Shown here: in pieces, positions 38,772 to 48,267 of the stretch
Layout of the letters: each line of letters begins with the position of its first letter
Numbering within the stretch: position 1 is the stretch's first letter
NCBI RefSeq assembly: GCF_015477765.1
Contig: NZ_JADLQQ010000010.1
Location: 248,001-312,000 of the forward strand
Length of the DNA: 64,000 nucleotides
Origin: Nocardia transvalensis
GTDB lineage: Bacteria > Actinomycetota > Actinomycetes > Mycobacteriales > Mycobacteriaceae
Direction of reading: 5' to 3'
Notes under the pieces: model-generated
What the model saw: the letters and a program-made list of their open reading frames with translations, nothing else
Told to the model about the DNA's origin: nothing
Databases searched by the model: none
Made by a program: the position numbers and the translations under genes

Positions 38772-40853
38772 CTAGCCGGTCCGGCTCGGCTTGCCGTTCT
38801 CCAGATGTCCGGCGAAGCGCCGCCGCCAGCCGTGGTTGCCGTCCAGGGTCAGGGTGACGTCGTACCAGCCGCCGGCGGCCGGAATCGGCACCTCCCGCGA
38901 CGCACCCGGGGCGACCGCGAATCCCGTTCCGTCCTTGACCGCCACATTCGCCGGGACGGGCCCCGAATTATGCACAGTCAGAACGAATTTCGGATCCTCC
39001 GCCGTTCCCGTGACCGCGGCGGACACGCCGAGGTGCGCGGTGTCGGCCGCACCGGCGGCCTCGACGAGGAATCCGTTGGGCGCGTGGACCGCCAGGTCGT
39101 AGCCGTCGCCGACCTCGAACCGCTCCTGCGCCTCGGCGCCGGGCTCGACCACGGTCTGGCGGGCGGTGGGCGACGCCTCGTGGTAGGGGTAGGTCTGAAA
39201 CGGCATGGCCACGCTGCCGCGATTGGCATAGTGCACCGTCACCGTGCCCGCGGCGACCTGCGCCCAGGCCACCGGCTGATACGGCAGCGGCCGCGCCTTG
39301 GCGTGCCCCGGATCCTGGAACGGCGGCTTCTGCTCCGAGGGCGGCGCGGGCTGGGGCAGCTTCGTCTGCGTCCGGTCGGCCTCGCGCCGCAGGGCGTTCG
39401 CATCCGGCAGCGTCGGAATGCTGGTGTCGCGCTTGCCGAAATCGAAACAGCTCGTCAGATCCCCGCACACCGCCCGCCGCCACGCCGAGATGTTCGGCTC
39501 GGCCACACCGGTCCACTGCTCGAGGAACCGCAGCACCGAGGTGTGGTCGAACACTTGCGAATTCACCCACCCGCCGCGGCTCCAGGGCGAGATGACGGTC
39601 AGCGGCACCCGCGGTCCCAGCCCGATCGGCACCTTCGGGCCCAGCGAGGCCAGCTGCTTCTCGGGCAGGTCGATCACCTCGTCGGCCGAGATCAGCGGCA
39701 GCCATTCGTCGGGGGTGCCCGGCGGCGCGGTCGGCGGCACCAGATGGTCGAAGAAGCCGTCGTTCTCGTCGTAGTTGATCAGCAGGACCGTTGATTCCCA
39801 CAGCTTCGGGTTGTCCCACAACGCTTTCAGCACGCGCTGCACATAGGCCGCGCCGTCCACCGGCCGGGCCGCCGGATGCTCGCAGTAGCCGTAGGGCGCC
39901 ACGATCCACGACACCTGCGGCAGGGAATTGGTCGCGCAGGCGGTGACGAACTGTTCGAGGACGTAGTCGACATCGGTGCCGTCGGCGCCGTCGGCCGGTT
40001 TCCAGCCCGCCGTCACATTCGCCCGCTCGGCCAGCTGCCGCACCGCCGGATCGTCGGAGCCCAGCGCATCGTGATACGCCTGGAACAGCCACAGCGGATT
40101 GTCACCGTAGTCGCCGAGAAACGGGTGGCCGCCGGTGTCGTCGCCGACCCTATCGTTGGCGAACACCTGCCACGAAATCCCCGCCTGCTGCAGCCGCTCC
40201 GGATAGGTGGTCCAGTGGTAGACCGGCTTGTAATCGGCGGGGTTCCCGGTGGCCGGACCGCCCGCGGTGCCGCCCGGATCGATGGTTCCGGTCCAGTGGT
40301 AGAGCCGATTCGGCGTCGTCGGTCCCTGCAGTGAGCAGAAGTAGTGGTCGCACAGGGTGAATGCCGAGGCCAGGGCCCGATGGAACGGGACATCGGCATC
40401 GGTGAAGTATCCCATGGTCATCGGCGACTTCGCCGGAATCCAGCCGTTGTAGGCGCCGTTGGCCCACGCCACGTGGGTGGTGTGCCAATCGTGTGGCAGA
40501 TCCCCCATGTCCTGACCGTCGACCTTGCCGGTGTCCACATGCCAGGGCAGCCGGTAGCCGGTGCCACTGCCCGGATCCGGCTGCCGCCACACCGGATCAC
40601 CGCCGGGCAGGCGCAGCGCGGCCGCATCGCCGAACCCCCGCACCCCGGCCATGGTGCCGTAGTAGTGATCGAACGAGCGGTTCTCCTGCATGAGGATCAC
40701 CACGTGCTCCACCTCGTCGAGAGAGCCGCTGCGCCGCGGCTCGGCCATCGCCGCGGCCATCTCCTCCGGTAGCCCCGCCGCCCCGACCAGCCCGGCGGCC
40801 AGCAGGCCACCCAGCACCACGCGTCGGTTAGCCGTGCCGAAGCTACGATCCAT
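38772..40853 (-). CDS. Tat-exported phosphocholine-preferring phospholipase C
   Basis: The 693-residue protein has a twin-arginine signal (NRRVVLGGLLAAGLVGAAG) and the catalytic series of the PlcA/PlcN-type phosphoesterase family: LMQENRSFDHYYGTM near residue 55, PHDWHTTH, NYDENDGFFDHLVPP and SPWSRGGWV. Two C-terminal domains of about 100 residues each (VTVHYANRGSVAMPF and LTVHNSGPVPANVA) complete the family layout. The enzyme cleaves phosphatidylcholine or sphingomyelin outside the cell and is a known virulence-type factor in mycobacteria. ATG 40853 follows GGAGAG. Confidence 0.93.
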   Translation of the reverse strand: MDRSFGTANRRVVLGGLLAAGLVGAAGLPEEMAAAMAEPRRSGSLDEVEHVVILMQENRSFDHYYGTMAGVRGFGDAAALRLPGGDPVWRQPDPGSGTGYRLPWHVDTGKVDGQDMGDLPHDWHTTHVAWANGAYNGWIPAKSPMTMGYFTDADVPFHRALASAFTLCDHYFCSLQGPTTPNRLYHWTGTIDPGGTAGGPATGNPADYKPVYHWTTYPERLQQAGISWQVFANDRVGDDTGGHPFLGDYGDNPLWLFQAYHDALGSDDPAVRQLAERANVTAGWKPADGADGTDVDYVLEQFVTACATNSLPQVSWIVAPYGYCEHPAARPVDGAAYVQRVLKALWDNPKLWESTVLLINYDENDGFFDHLVPPTAPPGTPDEWLPLISADEVIDLPEKQLASLGPKVPIGLGPRVPLTVISPWSRGGWVNSQVFDHTSVLRFLEQWTGVAEPNISAWRRAVCGDLTSCFDFGKRDTSIPTLPDANALRREADRTQTKLPQPAPPSEQKPPFQDPGHAKARPLPYQPVAWAQVAAGTVTVHYANRGSVAMPFQTYPYHEASPTARQTVVEPGAEAQERFEVGDGYDLAVHAPNGFLVEAAGAADTAHLGVSAAVTGTAEDPKFVLTVHNSGPVPANVAVKDGTGFAVAPGASREVPIPAAGGWYDVTLTLDGNHGWRRRFAGHLENGKPSRTG

Positions 40854-41244
40854 GCGGAGCTCTCCGATCATCCAATCAACCCCTCGAACTTCTTTCCATT
40901 GAGAAAGATATGAAGAAGCTCCGATTGTGGGCAATTTGGACGCGGGCCCTGGCAGATATGGCCACCGGATATTCATGGCTCGTTCAACGGCTCGGGTCAT
41001 CTGTCATGCGCCGGTCACCTGATGGAAGATATCGCTCGCAGTTTGCCAAAGCCTGTCGACACCCTGTGCCCACCCCATTCACGCCTCCGTCCGCGCGTTG
41101 GGTCCGGAGTGACCCATTGTCCGCCGGATCGAGGCACCCCGCCCCCGGAACCGATCGACCGCCGCACACAACCCCTAGCGGCAGAACCACACAACCCTGG
41201 CTCCAGGGCGCGCACAGCCATCATCCGCAGGCGCGCACATGCGT
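40854..41244. other. Non-coding region upstream of phospholipase C
   Basis: About 390 bases between two minus-strand genes contain no convincing coding frame. An A-rich segment with ATTGAGAAAG lies 40 to 60 bases before the phospholipase start and may include its promoter. I see no repeat or riboswitch-like fold. Confidence 0.4.
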
Positions 41245-41277
41245 CGGGCCCGCGGCCGACGATCGACCGCGGGCCCG
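41245..41277 (-). terminator. Terminator after the chagasin-like gene
   Basis: CGGGCCCGCGG pairs with CCGCGGGCCCG over an 11-base loop, 16 bases past the stop of the gene at 41293. A TTTT tract lies nearby only on the gene side, so termination rests on stem strength. Confidence 0.6.
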
Positions 41278-41292
41278 AATGTCACACGTTTT

Positions 41293-41733
41293 CTAGTGCA
41301 CCGTCACCGACAGCGAAAACTGTTGTGCCGGAGCGCTTCCCTGCTCCCACGGCCGCACCGACGCCAGCGTGAGGTGGGTGCTGCCGGGCGCCACGGCGGT
41401 GAACGTCCAGACCGACATGCCATCGGCGCCGGGCACGATGCTGTTCGAACGGAACTGCGGCTCGCCTTCCTGATGCAGCACGGCCTGATCCAGTTCGCGC
41501 ACCTGCCAAACGAATCCGGTGGACGGATTGTCCGGCAATGCCACCGCCAGCTCTTGACCGACCTTCAACGACTGGGACTGACCGTTCCCGTCGGTGCCGA
41601 CCACGATCGGCTCCGAAATCGGTGTCGCGACGATCGGTCCCGCCGGCACGGCATCGGCCGCGGCCGTCACGGTCGTTGCGCCGGCGGCCAGCGCCACGCC
41701 GACCGCAATCATCAGCAAAGGTGTACGCACCAC
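41293..41733 (-). CDS. Secreted chagasin-like cysteine protease inhibitor (family I42)
   Basis: After a signal peptide (LLMIAVGVALAAGATTVTAAADA) the mature domain has the three inhibitory loops of the chagasin family: NPSTGFVWQ, a GADGMSVWTFTAVAPGSTHL region in place of the G-x-G-G loop, and SVRPWEQ. These loops block papain-like proteases. GTG 41733 follows AAGGAC. The 146-residue length is normal. It sits upstream of the phospholipase C gene in the same orientation, and both are exported, but a 400-base gap separates them. Confidence 0.85.
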   Translation of the reverse strand: MVRTPLLMIAVGVALAAGATTVTAAADAVPAGPIVATPISEPIVVGTDGNGQSQSLKVGQELAVALPDNPSTGFVWQVRELDQAVLHQEGEPQFRSNSIVPGADGMSVWTFTAVAPGSTHLTLASVRPWEQGSAPAQQFSLSVTVH

Positions 41734-41906
41734 AGTCCTTTCCTACGTAAGGGGCGCCCACACCATACCGGCGCCACGCCGATACACAACCGGACATCGG
41801 CGAAATGCCCTCGCCGCCAGGGCTTCTGCGGTGCGAGCGACGCGCCCGGAGACGGCAGCCTGCGTAACCACGCAGGGCGCCGGGAGTGCCGCCGATCCGA
41901 CGCGGC

Positions 41907-42713
41907 TCAGTCCTTGCGCGCCACCCCACCGTAGGCGCCCGAGATCTCCGGGTGCGCGCCGACGTCGGCGGGGTTGTCCGGGCGCCACAGCGGCAGATGC
42001 ACCAGTCCGGGTTCGATCACGGTCCAGTCGTGGAAGTAGGCGGAGATCTCGTCCCTGGACCGCAGCACGATCTCGGTGGAGGTGCGGCCGGACAGCTTCT
42101 GCGCCTCCAGCACCTCGGTGGGCTGTCCGTCGGCGGTGGCATGTGTGATCGCGAGGTAGCTGCCCGGCACGACCGCCTCCTGCAGCCGCGCGACGCATCC
42201 GGCCGGATCCGCCTCGTCGGGCACGAAGTGCAGCACGCCCAATAACAGCACCGCGATCGGCCGGTCGAAATCGAGCAGCCCGGTCACCTCCGGATCGGCC
42301 AGAATCGTCTCGGGCGCAGCGACATCGGCCTGCACGATCGTGGCCAGCGGATTACCGGCGAGTATGGCGCGGCTGTGCGCGACGGCGACCGGATCGATAT
42401 CGACGTAGACGACCCGGGCCTGCGCATTGCGCGTCTGCGCCACCTCGTGCACGTTGCCGACCGTCGGAATCCCGGAGCCGATATCGAGGAACTGATCGAT
42501 TCCGGCGTCGATGAGCAAGCGCACGCAGCGGCGCAGCAGATCCCGGTTGGCGCGCATGGTTTCGGCGACATTCGGCGTGAACGCCTCGATCTGGCGTGCC
42601 AGCATGCGGTCGATTTCGAAATTGTGCATGCCGCCGACGAAGTAGTCGTAGACCCGGGAGGCACTGGGACGGTCCAGGTCGATCCCTTCGGGCGCCCAAC
42701 TCGGTCTGGTCAT
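41907..42713 (-). CDS. SAM-dependent methyltransferase (DUF574/PF04672 type)
   Basis: The 268-residue product begins TRPSWAPEGIDLDRPSASRVYDYFVGG and contains FLDIGSGIPTVGNVHEVAQ (SAM-binding glycine loop), ARVVYVDIDPVAVAHS and YLAITHAT, the distinctive order of the actinobacterial S-adenosyl methyltransferase family PF04672. Family members have unknown or varied acceptors. ATG 42713 has GAGAGG upstream. It is divergent from the GGDEF-EAL gene; their starts are 116 bases apart. Confidence 0.9.
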   Translation of the reverse strand: MTRPSWAPEGIDLDRPSASRVYDYFVGGMHNFEIDRMLARQIEAFTPNVAETMRANRDLLRRCVRLLIDAGIDQFLDIGSGIPTVGNVHEVAQTRNAQARVVYVDIDPVAVAHSRAILAGNPLATIVQADVAAPETILADPEVTGLLDFDRPIAVLLLGVLHFVPDEADPAGCVARLQEAVVPGSYLAITHATADGQPTEVLEAQKLSGRTSTEIVLRSRDEISAYFHDWTVIEPGLVHLPLWRPDNPADVGAHPEISGAYGGVARKD

Positions 42714-42829
42714 CGGAACCTCTCTGCAAACCCGCCCGCCGTAAGGCGAAGCATCGCAATCGTATTCGAGAGAGATTCGAAATACCCGCGGTTCACACAT
42801 CCGCGACCACCCGGCTACGATCGATCCTC

Positions 42830-44998
42830 ATGGCGTGGGATGGGGCAGAGATCGACGGCCCGCACGCCGAACTGGCCGGGAGGTGGGCGGCCGCGCTCGG
42901 CGGCGGGACCCGCGATCACGTCGTGCCTCTGAGCGCCACCGAGGTCCGGCAACTGCTGTCGCGACTGGCCGCAGATCTGCTCATCGCCGCCCGCACCGGC
43001 GGCACGGCGCGGGTGGCCGAGATCGGATCCGCCTTGGCGCGAGCGCATTTCGTCGGCGACGAGGTGCTCGGCCGCAGCCTCACGGTGCTGTCCCGGTATT
43101 TCACCGAGACCGGCGTGCCACCCGGGCATGCGGCCGAACTGCTGGGCTCCTTCGCCGCCGGATATGTGCGGGCATTCCGGGCCTGGCTGCTCAGCGAGCA
43201 GGAAAGTGTGCGCACCGCCGACATCGCCGCCCGCAGCCTGGCCGAACAACAGCTGCGCGCCAGTGAGGCCCGATTGCGGGCGGTCTTCTCCCAAGCCGGA
43301 ATCGGCACCGGCCTGTCGGATATGAGCGGGCGCATCATCGAGGTCAACGCGGCCTTCGCGAAGCTGCTCGGCTACCGGCCGGAGGAGATGATCGCGCTGG
43401 AGGTCACCGACCTCACCCACCCCGACGACCCGCCCGGGATGTGGGAGCTCTACGCCGGGGTGCTGCGTGGCGATCACGACAACGTGCAATTGGAGAAGGC
43501 CTACCGCCACCGCGACGGGCATACGGTGTGGACCAACCTCAATGTGTCACTCATCCGTGACGAGCACGGCCGCCCCCAGTACACGCTGGTGCTGGTGGAG
43601 GACATCTCCGAGCAGCGCGCCCTGCGGGAGCGGCTGAATTATCGCGCCCACCACGATCCGCTGACCGGGCTGGCCAACCGGTCTCGCTTCTTCGACGCAC
43701 TCACCACCGCCTTCGCCGATCCGTCGACGCGGGTCGGCATGTGCTACGTCGACCTCGATCATTTCAAGACCGTGAACGACACCTTCGGGCATGCCATCGG
43801 CGACGAGTTGCTGATCCAGGCCGCCGCTCGGCTGCGGGGCTGCGCCACCCGGCCCGACCAACTGGTGGCGCGCTTGGGTGGCGACGAATTCGTGATCCTG
43901 GTGTCCGGCGTCGGCGGCACGGCCGAACTGGCGGCGCTGGCTCGCACGGTGCTGGAGGCGTTTTCGGTCCCGTTCGAGATCCGCGGCCACCGCCTGACCG
44001 TCACCGCGAGCGTCGGGGTGATGAGCGAACAGGCCGGAGACACCACCACCGATGCGCTGCTGCAGGCCGCCGACACCACCATGTACTGGGCCAAGTCCGG
44101 GGGCCGCAGCCGCTATGCGATCTACGATCCCGACCGTCGGCGGCGCGAACACACCCGCGCCGAACTCACCGCCGCACTGCCCGCCGCGGTGGCGCGGAGC
44201 GAATTCTTCCTCGACTATCAGCCGATCGTGAGCCTCACCGATCGGGAACCGGTGGCCGTCGAGGCCCTGGTGCGCTGGCAGCATCCCGATCTGGGGGTGC
44301 TCACCCCGACCCGATTCATCGAGCTGGCCGAGGATGCCGGACACATCGCGGCCCTCGGCTCGCTGGTTCTCGAACAGGCCTGCCGGGAGGGCCGGCGCTG
44401 GCAGGACCGATTCGGTGACCGTACACCGGTGGTGAGCGTGAACGTCTCCGCCGCGGAGGTGGCCGATCCGGCCTGGCTGGATCGGGTCCAGTCGATCATG
44501 GCCGACACGGGGATCGACCCGTGCCGGTTGCAGCTCGAGCTGACCGAACGCGCCTTCATGCAGGCCAGCGGCCGCCCGCTGCGGGTGCTGCGCACGCTGG
44601 CCGACGCCGGCGTGCGCATCGCCATCGACGATTTCGGCACCGGCTACTCGAATCTGGCCTATCTGGGCCAACTCCCGCTGCAGGTGGTCAAGCTGGCCGG
44701 GCCGTTCATCCACCGCATCCGCACCACCAACACCTCCGATCGCAGCGATCTGCTGGTACTGGAGACGATCGTGGACCTCTGCCATGCGCTGGATCTCACG
44801 GTCACCGCCGAATGCGTCGAAACCCGGCATCAGGCCGAACGGCTGCTGGACCTCGGCTGCGACACCGCCCAGGGCTGGCATTTCCACCATCCGATGCCTG
44901 CCGACCGGCTCGCCCGGCTGCTGGAGAGCCGGCCGGTCCCCCACTGCCCCGACCCGGCTGTCGCTGTGCCTTCCGAAGATCTGGATTCGATACCGTGA
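42830..44998 (+). CDS. PAS-GGDEF-EAL cyclic di-GMP protein
   Basis: The 722-residue protein has a helical N-terminal domain (1-145), a PAS domain (about 150-265), a GGDEF domain with intact LGGDEFVIL and an EAL domain with VEALVRWQHP, QLELTERAF, DDFGTGYSN and DTAQGWHFHHP. In the EAL domain the usual K-I-D-R segment is VKLAGPF, so the second-metal Asp is missing, and AEGVET is AECVET. The cyclase is probably active; the phosphodiesterase may be weak. ATG 42830 is preferred by alignment to the 35352 protein, whose N-terminal layout is similar. Confidence 0.92.
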   Translation: MAWDGAEIDGPHAELAGRWAAALGGGTRDHVVPLSATEVRQLLSRLAADLLIAARTGGTARVAEIGSALARAHFVGDEVLGRSLTVLSRYFTETGVPPGHAAELLGSFAAGYVRAFRAWLLSEQESVRTADIAARSLAEQQLRASEARLRAVFSQAGIGTGLSDMSGRIIEVNAAFAKLLGYRPEEMIALEVTDLTHPDDPPGMWELYAGVLRGDHDNVQLEKAYRHRDGHTVWTNLNVSLIRDEHGRPQYTLVLVEDISEQRALRERLNYRAHHDPLTGLANRSRFFDALTTAFADPSTRVGMCYVDLDHFKTVNDTFGHAIGDELLIQAAARLRGCATRPDQLVARLGGDEFVILVSGVGGTAELAALARTVLEAFSVPFEIRGHRLTVTASVGVMSEQAGDTTTDALLQAADTTMYWAKSGGRSRYAIYDPDRRRREHTRAELTAALPAAVARSEFFLDYQPIVSLTDREPVAVEALVRWQHPDLGVLTPTRFIELAEDAGHIAALGSLVLEQACREGRRWQDRFGDRTPVVSVNVSAAEVADPAWLDRVQSIMADTGIDPCRLQLELTERAFMQASGRPLRVLRTLADAGVRIAIDDFGTGYSNLAYLGQLPLQVVKLAGPFIHRIRTTNTSDRSDLLVLETIVDLCHALDLTVTAECVETRHQAERLLDLGCDTAQGWHFHHPMPADRLARLLESRPVPHCPDPAVAVPSEDLDSIP

Positions 44999-45060
44999 GG
45001 CCGACACTCTGATCCGGGTCGCCGGACAGCCGGATGTGCACAAGGAAGGCGGGACCGTCC

Positions 45061-46077
45061 ATGCAAAGCACCCGAATAGTGCTGGCCTCACGTCCGGTCG
45101 GCACGCCGGAGCCGGAGAACTTCCGGACCGAAACCGTCGACCTGCCTGCGCCGAAGACCGGCGAGGCACTGCTGCAGACGCTGTATCTGTCGCTGGACCC
45201 GTATATGCGCGGCCGGATGAGCGACGCCCCGTCGTATGCGCCGCCGGTGCAGATCGGCGAGCCCATGGTCGGGCAGACGGTCTCGCGCGTGCTGGAAACG
45301 ACCGACGGCACCCTCTCGCCCGGCGACATCGTGACCGGTTACGGCGGCTGGCAGACCCATTCGCTGGAGCCGGTGGAACGGTTGCGGCGCCTGGATCCGG
45401 CCGTGGCCCCGGTCAGCACCGCCGTGGGCGTGCTCGGTATGCCGGGCTTCACCGCCTACTCGGGCCTGTTGCAGATCGGGCGCCCGCAGCCCGGTGAAAC
45501 CGTCGTCGTCGCGGCGGCCACCGGGCCGGTCGGGTCGCTGGTCGGGCAGATCGCCAAAATCAAGGGGGCCCGCGCGGTGGGCATCGCCGGTGGACCGAAG
45601 AAGGTGGCGCTGCTGCGCGACCACTTCGGCTTCGACGCCGCCCTCGACCATCGGGCGCCCGATTTTCCCGAACAGCTCGCCGCCGCCACACCCGATGGGA
45701 TCGACGTGTACTTCGAAAACGTCGGCGGCGCCGTCTTCGATGCGGTGATGCCGCGGCTCAACCCGTTCGCGCGCGTGCCGGTGTGCGGGTTGATCGCCTC
45801 CTACAACCAGACCGAGCCGCCGCCGGGGCCCGATCGGCTGGGCATGCTGATGGGCATGATCCTGCGCCGCAGCCTCACCGTGCGCGGGTTCATCATGACC
45901 GAGTTCGTCGCCGACCACTACGCCGATTTCCTCACCGATGTCGGCGGCTGGATCGGCGAGGGACGCGTGAAGTACCTCGAGGACGTCGTCGACGGTCTCG
46001 ACAACGCCATCGAGGCATTTCGCGGGCTACTGGTCGGCAAGAATATGGGGAAGCTGGTCGTCAAGGTTTCCGACTGA
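45061..46077 (+). CDS. NADP-dependent oxidoreductase, leukotriene B4 dehydrogenase/CurA-like
   Basis: The 338-residue protein is a zinc-free medium-chain dehydrogenase: SLDPYMRGRMSD at the substrate side, AATGPVGSLVGQIAKIKGARAVGIAGG as the nucleotide-binding loop and GMILRRSLTVRGFIM in the later part. The family reduces alpha,beta-unsaturated ketones with NADPH. ATG 45061 has AAGGCGGGA upstream. It follows the GGDEF-EAL gene by 62 bases and could be cotranscribed, though no functional link is obvious. Confidence 0.9.
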   Translation: MQSTRIVLASRPVGTPEPENFRTETVDLPAPKTGEALLQTLYLSLDPYMRGRMSDAPSYAPPVQIGEPMVGQTVSRVLETTDGTLSPGDIVTGYGGWQTHSLEPVERLRRLDPAVAPVSTAVGVLGMPGFTAYSGLLQIGRPQPGETVVVAAATGPVGSLVGQIAKIKGARAVGIAGGPKKVALLRDHFGFDAALDHRAPDFPEQLAAATPDGIDVYFENVGGAVFDAVMPRLNPFARVPVCGLIASYNQTEPPPGPDRLGMLMGMILRRSLTVRGFIMTEFVADHYADFLTDVGGWIGEGRVKYLEDVVDGLDNAIEAFRGLLVGKNMGKLVVKVSD

Positions 46078-46245
46078 TCGGTACGGTCCTTCGCAAGCGA
46101 TCAGCGTCACAGGATTGCCCAACGACACCACCGCAGAAGGCTTCTCGTAGCAAACTTCTCACCATGCTCTGCGTCTACTACGAGTTGTTTCTTCTGCTGT
46201 ACGAAGGTCAACGCCTGCTGGAAGGAGTCCTCGGACACTGAGTCC

Positions 46246-47292
46246 TCAGCCGATATTGGCCGACAGGTCGGGAAGCATGCGGAAGGCCTCGTCCTGCCAG
46301 TTGTTCCAGGCATGAATGCCGAAGGCGGGGAAGTCATAGGTGGCGTTCTTCGCACCCAGCGACATCATCCGCACCTGGAACGCCCGCGTGTTCACCCAGG
46401 CCAGTGCCTCGAGGCCCATGCCGTTGAGGGTGTCGATGTTCGGGCCGTCGGTGGCGGTCGGTCGCCCGCTGGCCGCGGAGATCCACAGCCGGGTGTTGTT
46501 CTGAATCAGCCGGGGCGCGAAGACGAACGGGTCCATCCGCAACCACTTGGGGTCCCACGGCGGGGCCATGGAGTCGACGTTGTAACCGCCCGCATCGACC
46601 ATTGCGACCCGGATCGCCTCGCGCATACCGGGTGCGGAGATGTTGAGGTAGCCGGAGAAGGATCCGGCGAAGCTGAACTGGTCCGGATGGTAGGCGGCCA
46701 GGGTCAGTGCGGCGCTACCGCCCATCGACAGGCCGAACACACCGTTGCGGTCGGCGCGGAAACCGAGCCGGCCCCGCAGCGCATTGCGCAGATCGCGGGT
46801 GAGGAAGGTTTCCCAGTCGTAGCGGTAGCTCTTGCCCGGGCCGCCCGAGAACACCTGCGTGGCGCCCGATCCCGAAGACGATCCCGACGACGAACCGGAG
46901 GCCGAGCCGCTGGGCGCCATGCCGAGGAAGCTCGACGGCGCATTCCAGTCCAGATAGAAGCTGGACTGGCCGCCGATCGGCATGACCACGTTGATATTCC
47001 ACTTGGTCATCTCGCGCGCGACCTCGGTGTTGATCTCCCAGCCGCTGAGATCCTGCTGGGCGCGCATGCCGTCCAGCGCGTACACCACGCGATCGGTATT
47101 GCCGTCGGCGGCACGGAAGACGCGGGATTTGATCGGGCCCATGGCCGGGGAGTCCACCCAGAAGTCGAAGCCGGACGGATCGAATGCCGCCGAGGCGGTT
47201 CCCGTGCCCAGTACCACCGCACTCAGCGGTAGCACGAGAGCGAGCAGCGCCGACAGAATGACGTTTCTGTGCCGGGGTCGCGACAGACGCAT
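46246..47292 (-). CDS. Antigen 85-type mycolyltransferase/esterase
   Basis: The 348-residue secreted protein has a signal peptide (SALLALVLPLSAVVLGTGTASAA) and the Ag85 fold: VVYALDGMRAQQDLSGWEI, the nucleophile motif GLSMGGSAALTLAAYHP, and a GIHAWNNWQDE histidine near the end. These enzymes transfer mycolic acids between trehalose esters and to arabinogalactan. A glycine-serine insertion (SASGSSSGSSSGSG) sits in the loop after the oxyanion region, unusual for the family. The start ATG 47292 has AAGGTG upstream. The gene supports placement in mycolic-acid actinomycetes. Confidence 0.92.
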   Translation of the reverse strand: MRLSRPRHRNVILSALLALVLPLSAVVLGTGTASAAFDPSGFDFWVDSPAMGPIKSRVFRAADGNTDRVVYALDGMRAQQDLSGWEINTEVAREMTKWNINVVMPIGGQSSFYLDWNAPSSFLGMAPSGSASGSSSGSSSGSGATQVFSGGPGKSYRYDWETFLTRDLRNALRGRLGFRADRNGVFGLSMGGSAALTLAAYHPDQFSFAGSFSGYLNISAPGMREAIRVAMVDAGGYNVDSMAPPWDPKWLRMDPFVFAPRLIQNNTRLWISAASGRPTATDGPNIDTLNGMGLEALAWVNTRAFQVRMMSLGAKNATYDFPAFGIHAWNNWQDEAFRMLPDLSANIG

Positions 47293-47486
47293 GAAGGCAA
47301 CACCTTTCGTGATCGATCTGCGTGCGGCAGCACGGGAACTCCCGACACCCCCGACGCAATCGGGATCCCGTGGTGCTGCGCGTGTCGCGCGACATGTCGG
47401 CCGACCGACCGGTATTTGTTACCGCAATGTGATGGTTCCCCTTCGATCTCCGTGACCGGAATAACAGACAAACAGCGCGAAGGGCC

Positions 47487-48209
47487 TCAAAGGGTGGTGC
47501 TGCCGAACAGTGGCTCGGCGAGCTCGAGGGCCTCCGGCGGGACGTCGACGTCCAGCACCAGCGTCGCGCCGGAAAAGCGCACGGTGAACCCGAAGAATGA
47601 GCAGCAGCGCTGTTCGGCGACGATCAGCTCGGCGAGGGCAGCCGCCCGATCGGCCGGCAGGGTCAGCCGGAATCCCGAGTCCCGTCGAGTGCGCGTTGCG
47701 CCGTCGAGGACGGTGCGCCACTGCTCGGTTCGTGCGGCCTCGTCGTCCGCGCTCAGCGAGCAGGCGATCGGGGCGCGCGCCGGATCGTCCGACGGCTCGG
47801 CCGGTTCACCGCTCAGCCCGCATACGCTGTCGCAGCGGCTCTGTCGATCCGGGAGCTGTTCGCAGCGTTGCCGAACCTCACGCAGCACGCTCACCGTCTG
47901 CGACAACTCCGCCAGCCGCGCTTCGGCAAGCCGCAGCCGAGCCGAAAGCCGCGGCAGCAACTCACTTTTCACCTCCGCACACGGACCACCCGCCCACACC
48001 GACAGCACCGCACCGATATCGCTCAGCGACAGGCCCCACCCCTTCGCCACCCCGATGACGGCCAGTCGCTCCAACGCCTCGTCACCGTAGACCCGATACC
48101 CCGCCGCCGTCCGTCGCGAACGCAGCAATCCGGCCTGCTCGTAGTACCGCAACGTGGTCGCCGGAACCCCACTACGCGCGGCCAACTGCGAAATCCGCAT
48201 CCCGCTCAT
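47487..48209 (-). CDS. MerR-family regulator with cysteine-rich C-terminal part
   Basis: The first 70 residues are a MerR winged helix (ISQLAARSGVPATTLRYYEQAGLLRS). After the dimer helix comes a cysteine-bearing region (CEQLPDRQSRCDSVCGL, and later VAEQRCCSFFGF) that could bind a metal or thiol-reactive compound. The C-terminal region (LPADRAAALAELIVAEQRCCSFFGFTVRF) resembles the terminal domain found fused to some MerR mercury regulators. Start ATG 48209 is good. No metal transporter is adjacent. The target gene is not clear; it may act on a distant operon. Confidence 0.85.
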   Translation of the reverse strand: MSGMRISQLAARSGVPATTLRYYEQAGLLRSRRTAAGYRVYGDEALERLAVIGVAKGWGLSLSDIGAVLSVWAGGPCAEVKSELLPRLSARLRLAEARLAELSQTVSVLREVRQRCEQLPDRQSRCDSVCGLSGEPAEPSDDPARAPIACSLSADDEAARTEQWRTVLDGATRTRRDSGFRLTLPADRAAALAELIVAEQRCCSFFGFTVRFSGATLVLDVDVPPEALELAEPLFGSTTL

Positions 48210-48267
48210 GCCCCGACGGTAAACCTTCCACCCGGCTCGAAGGTCAACCCCGAAACCGTTCCGCGCC

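Noticed and set aside
46164..46241. A 25-codon plus-strand peptide after the oxidoreductase
   Set aside because: It has no ribosome site and no conserved feature; an equally long minus-strand frame exists.
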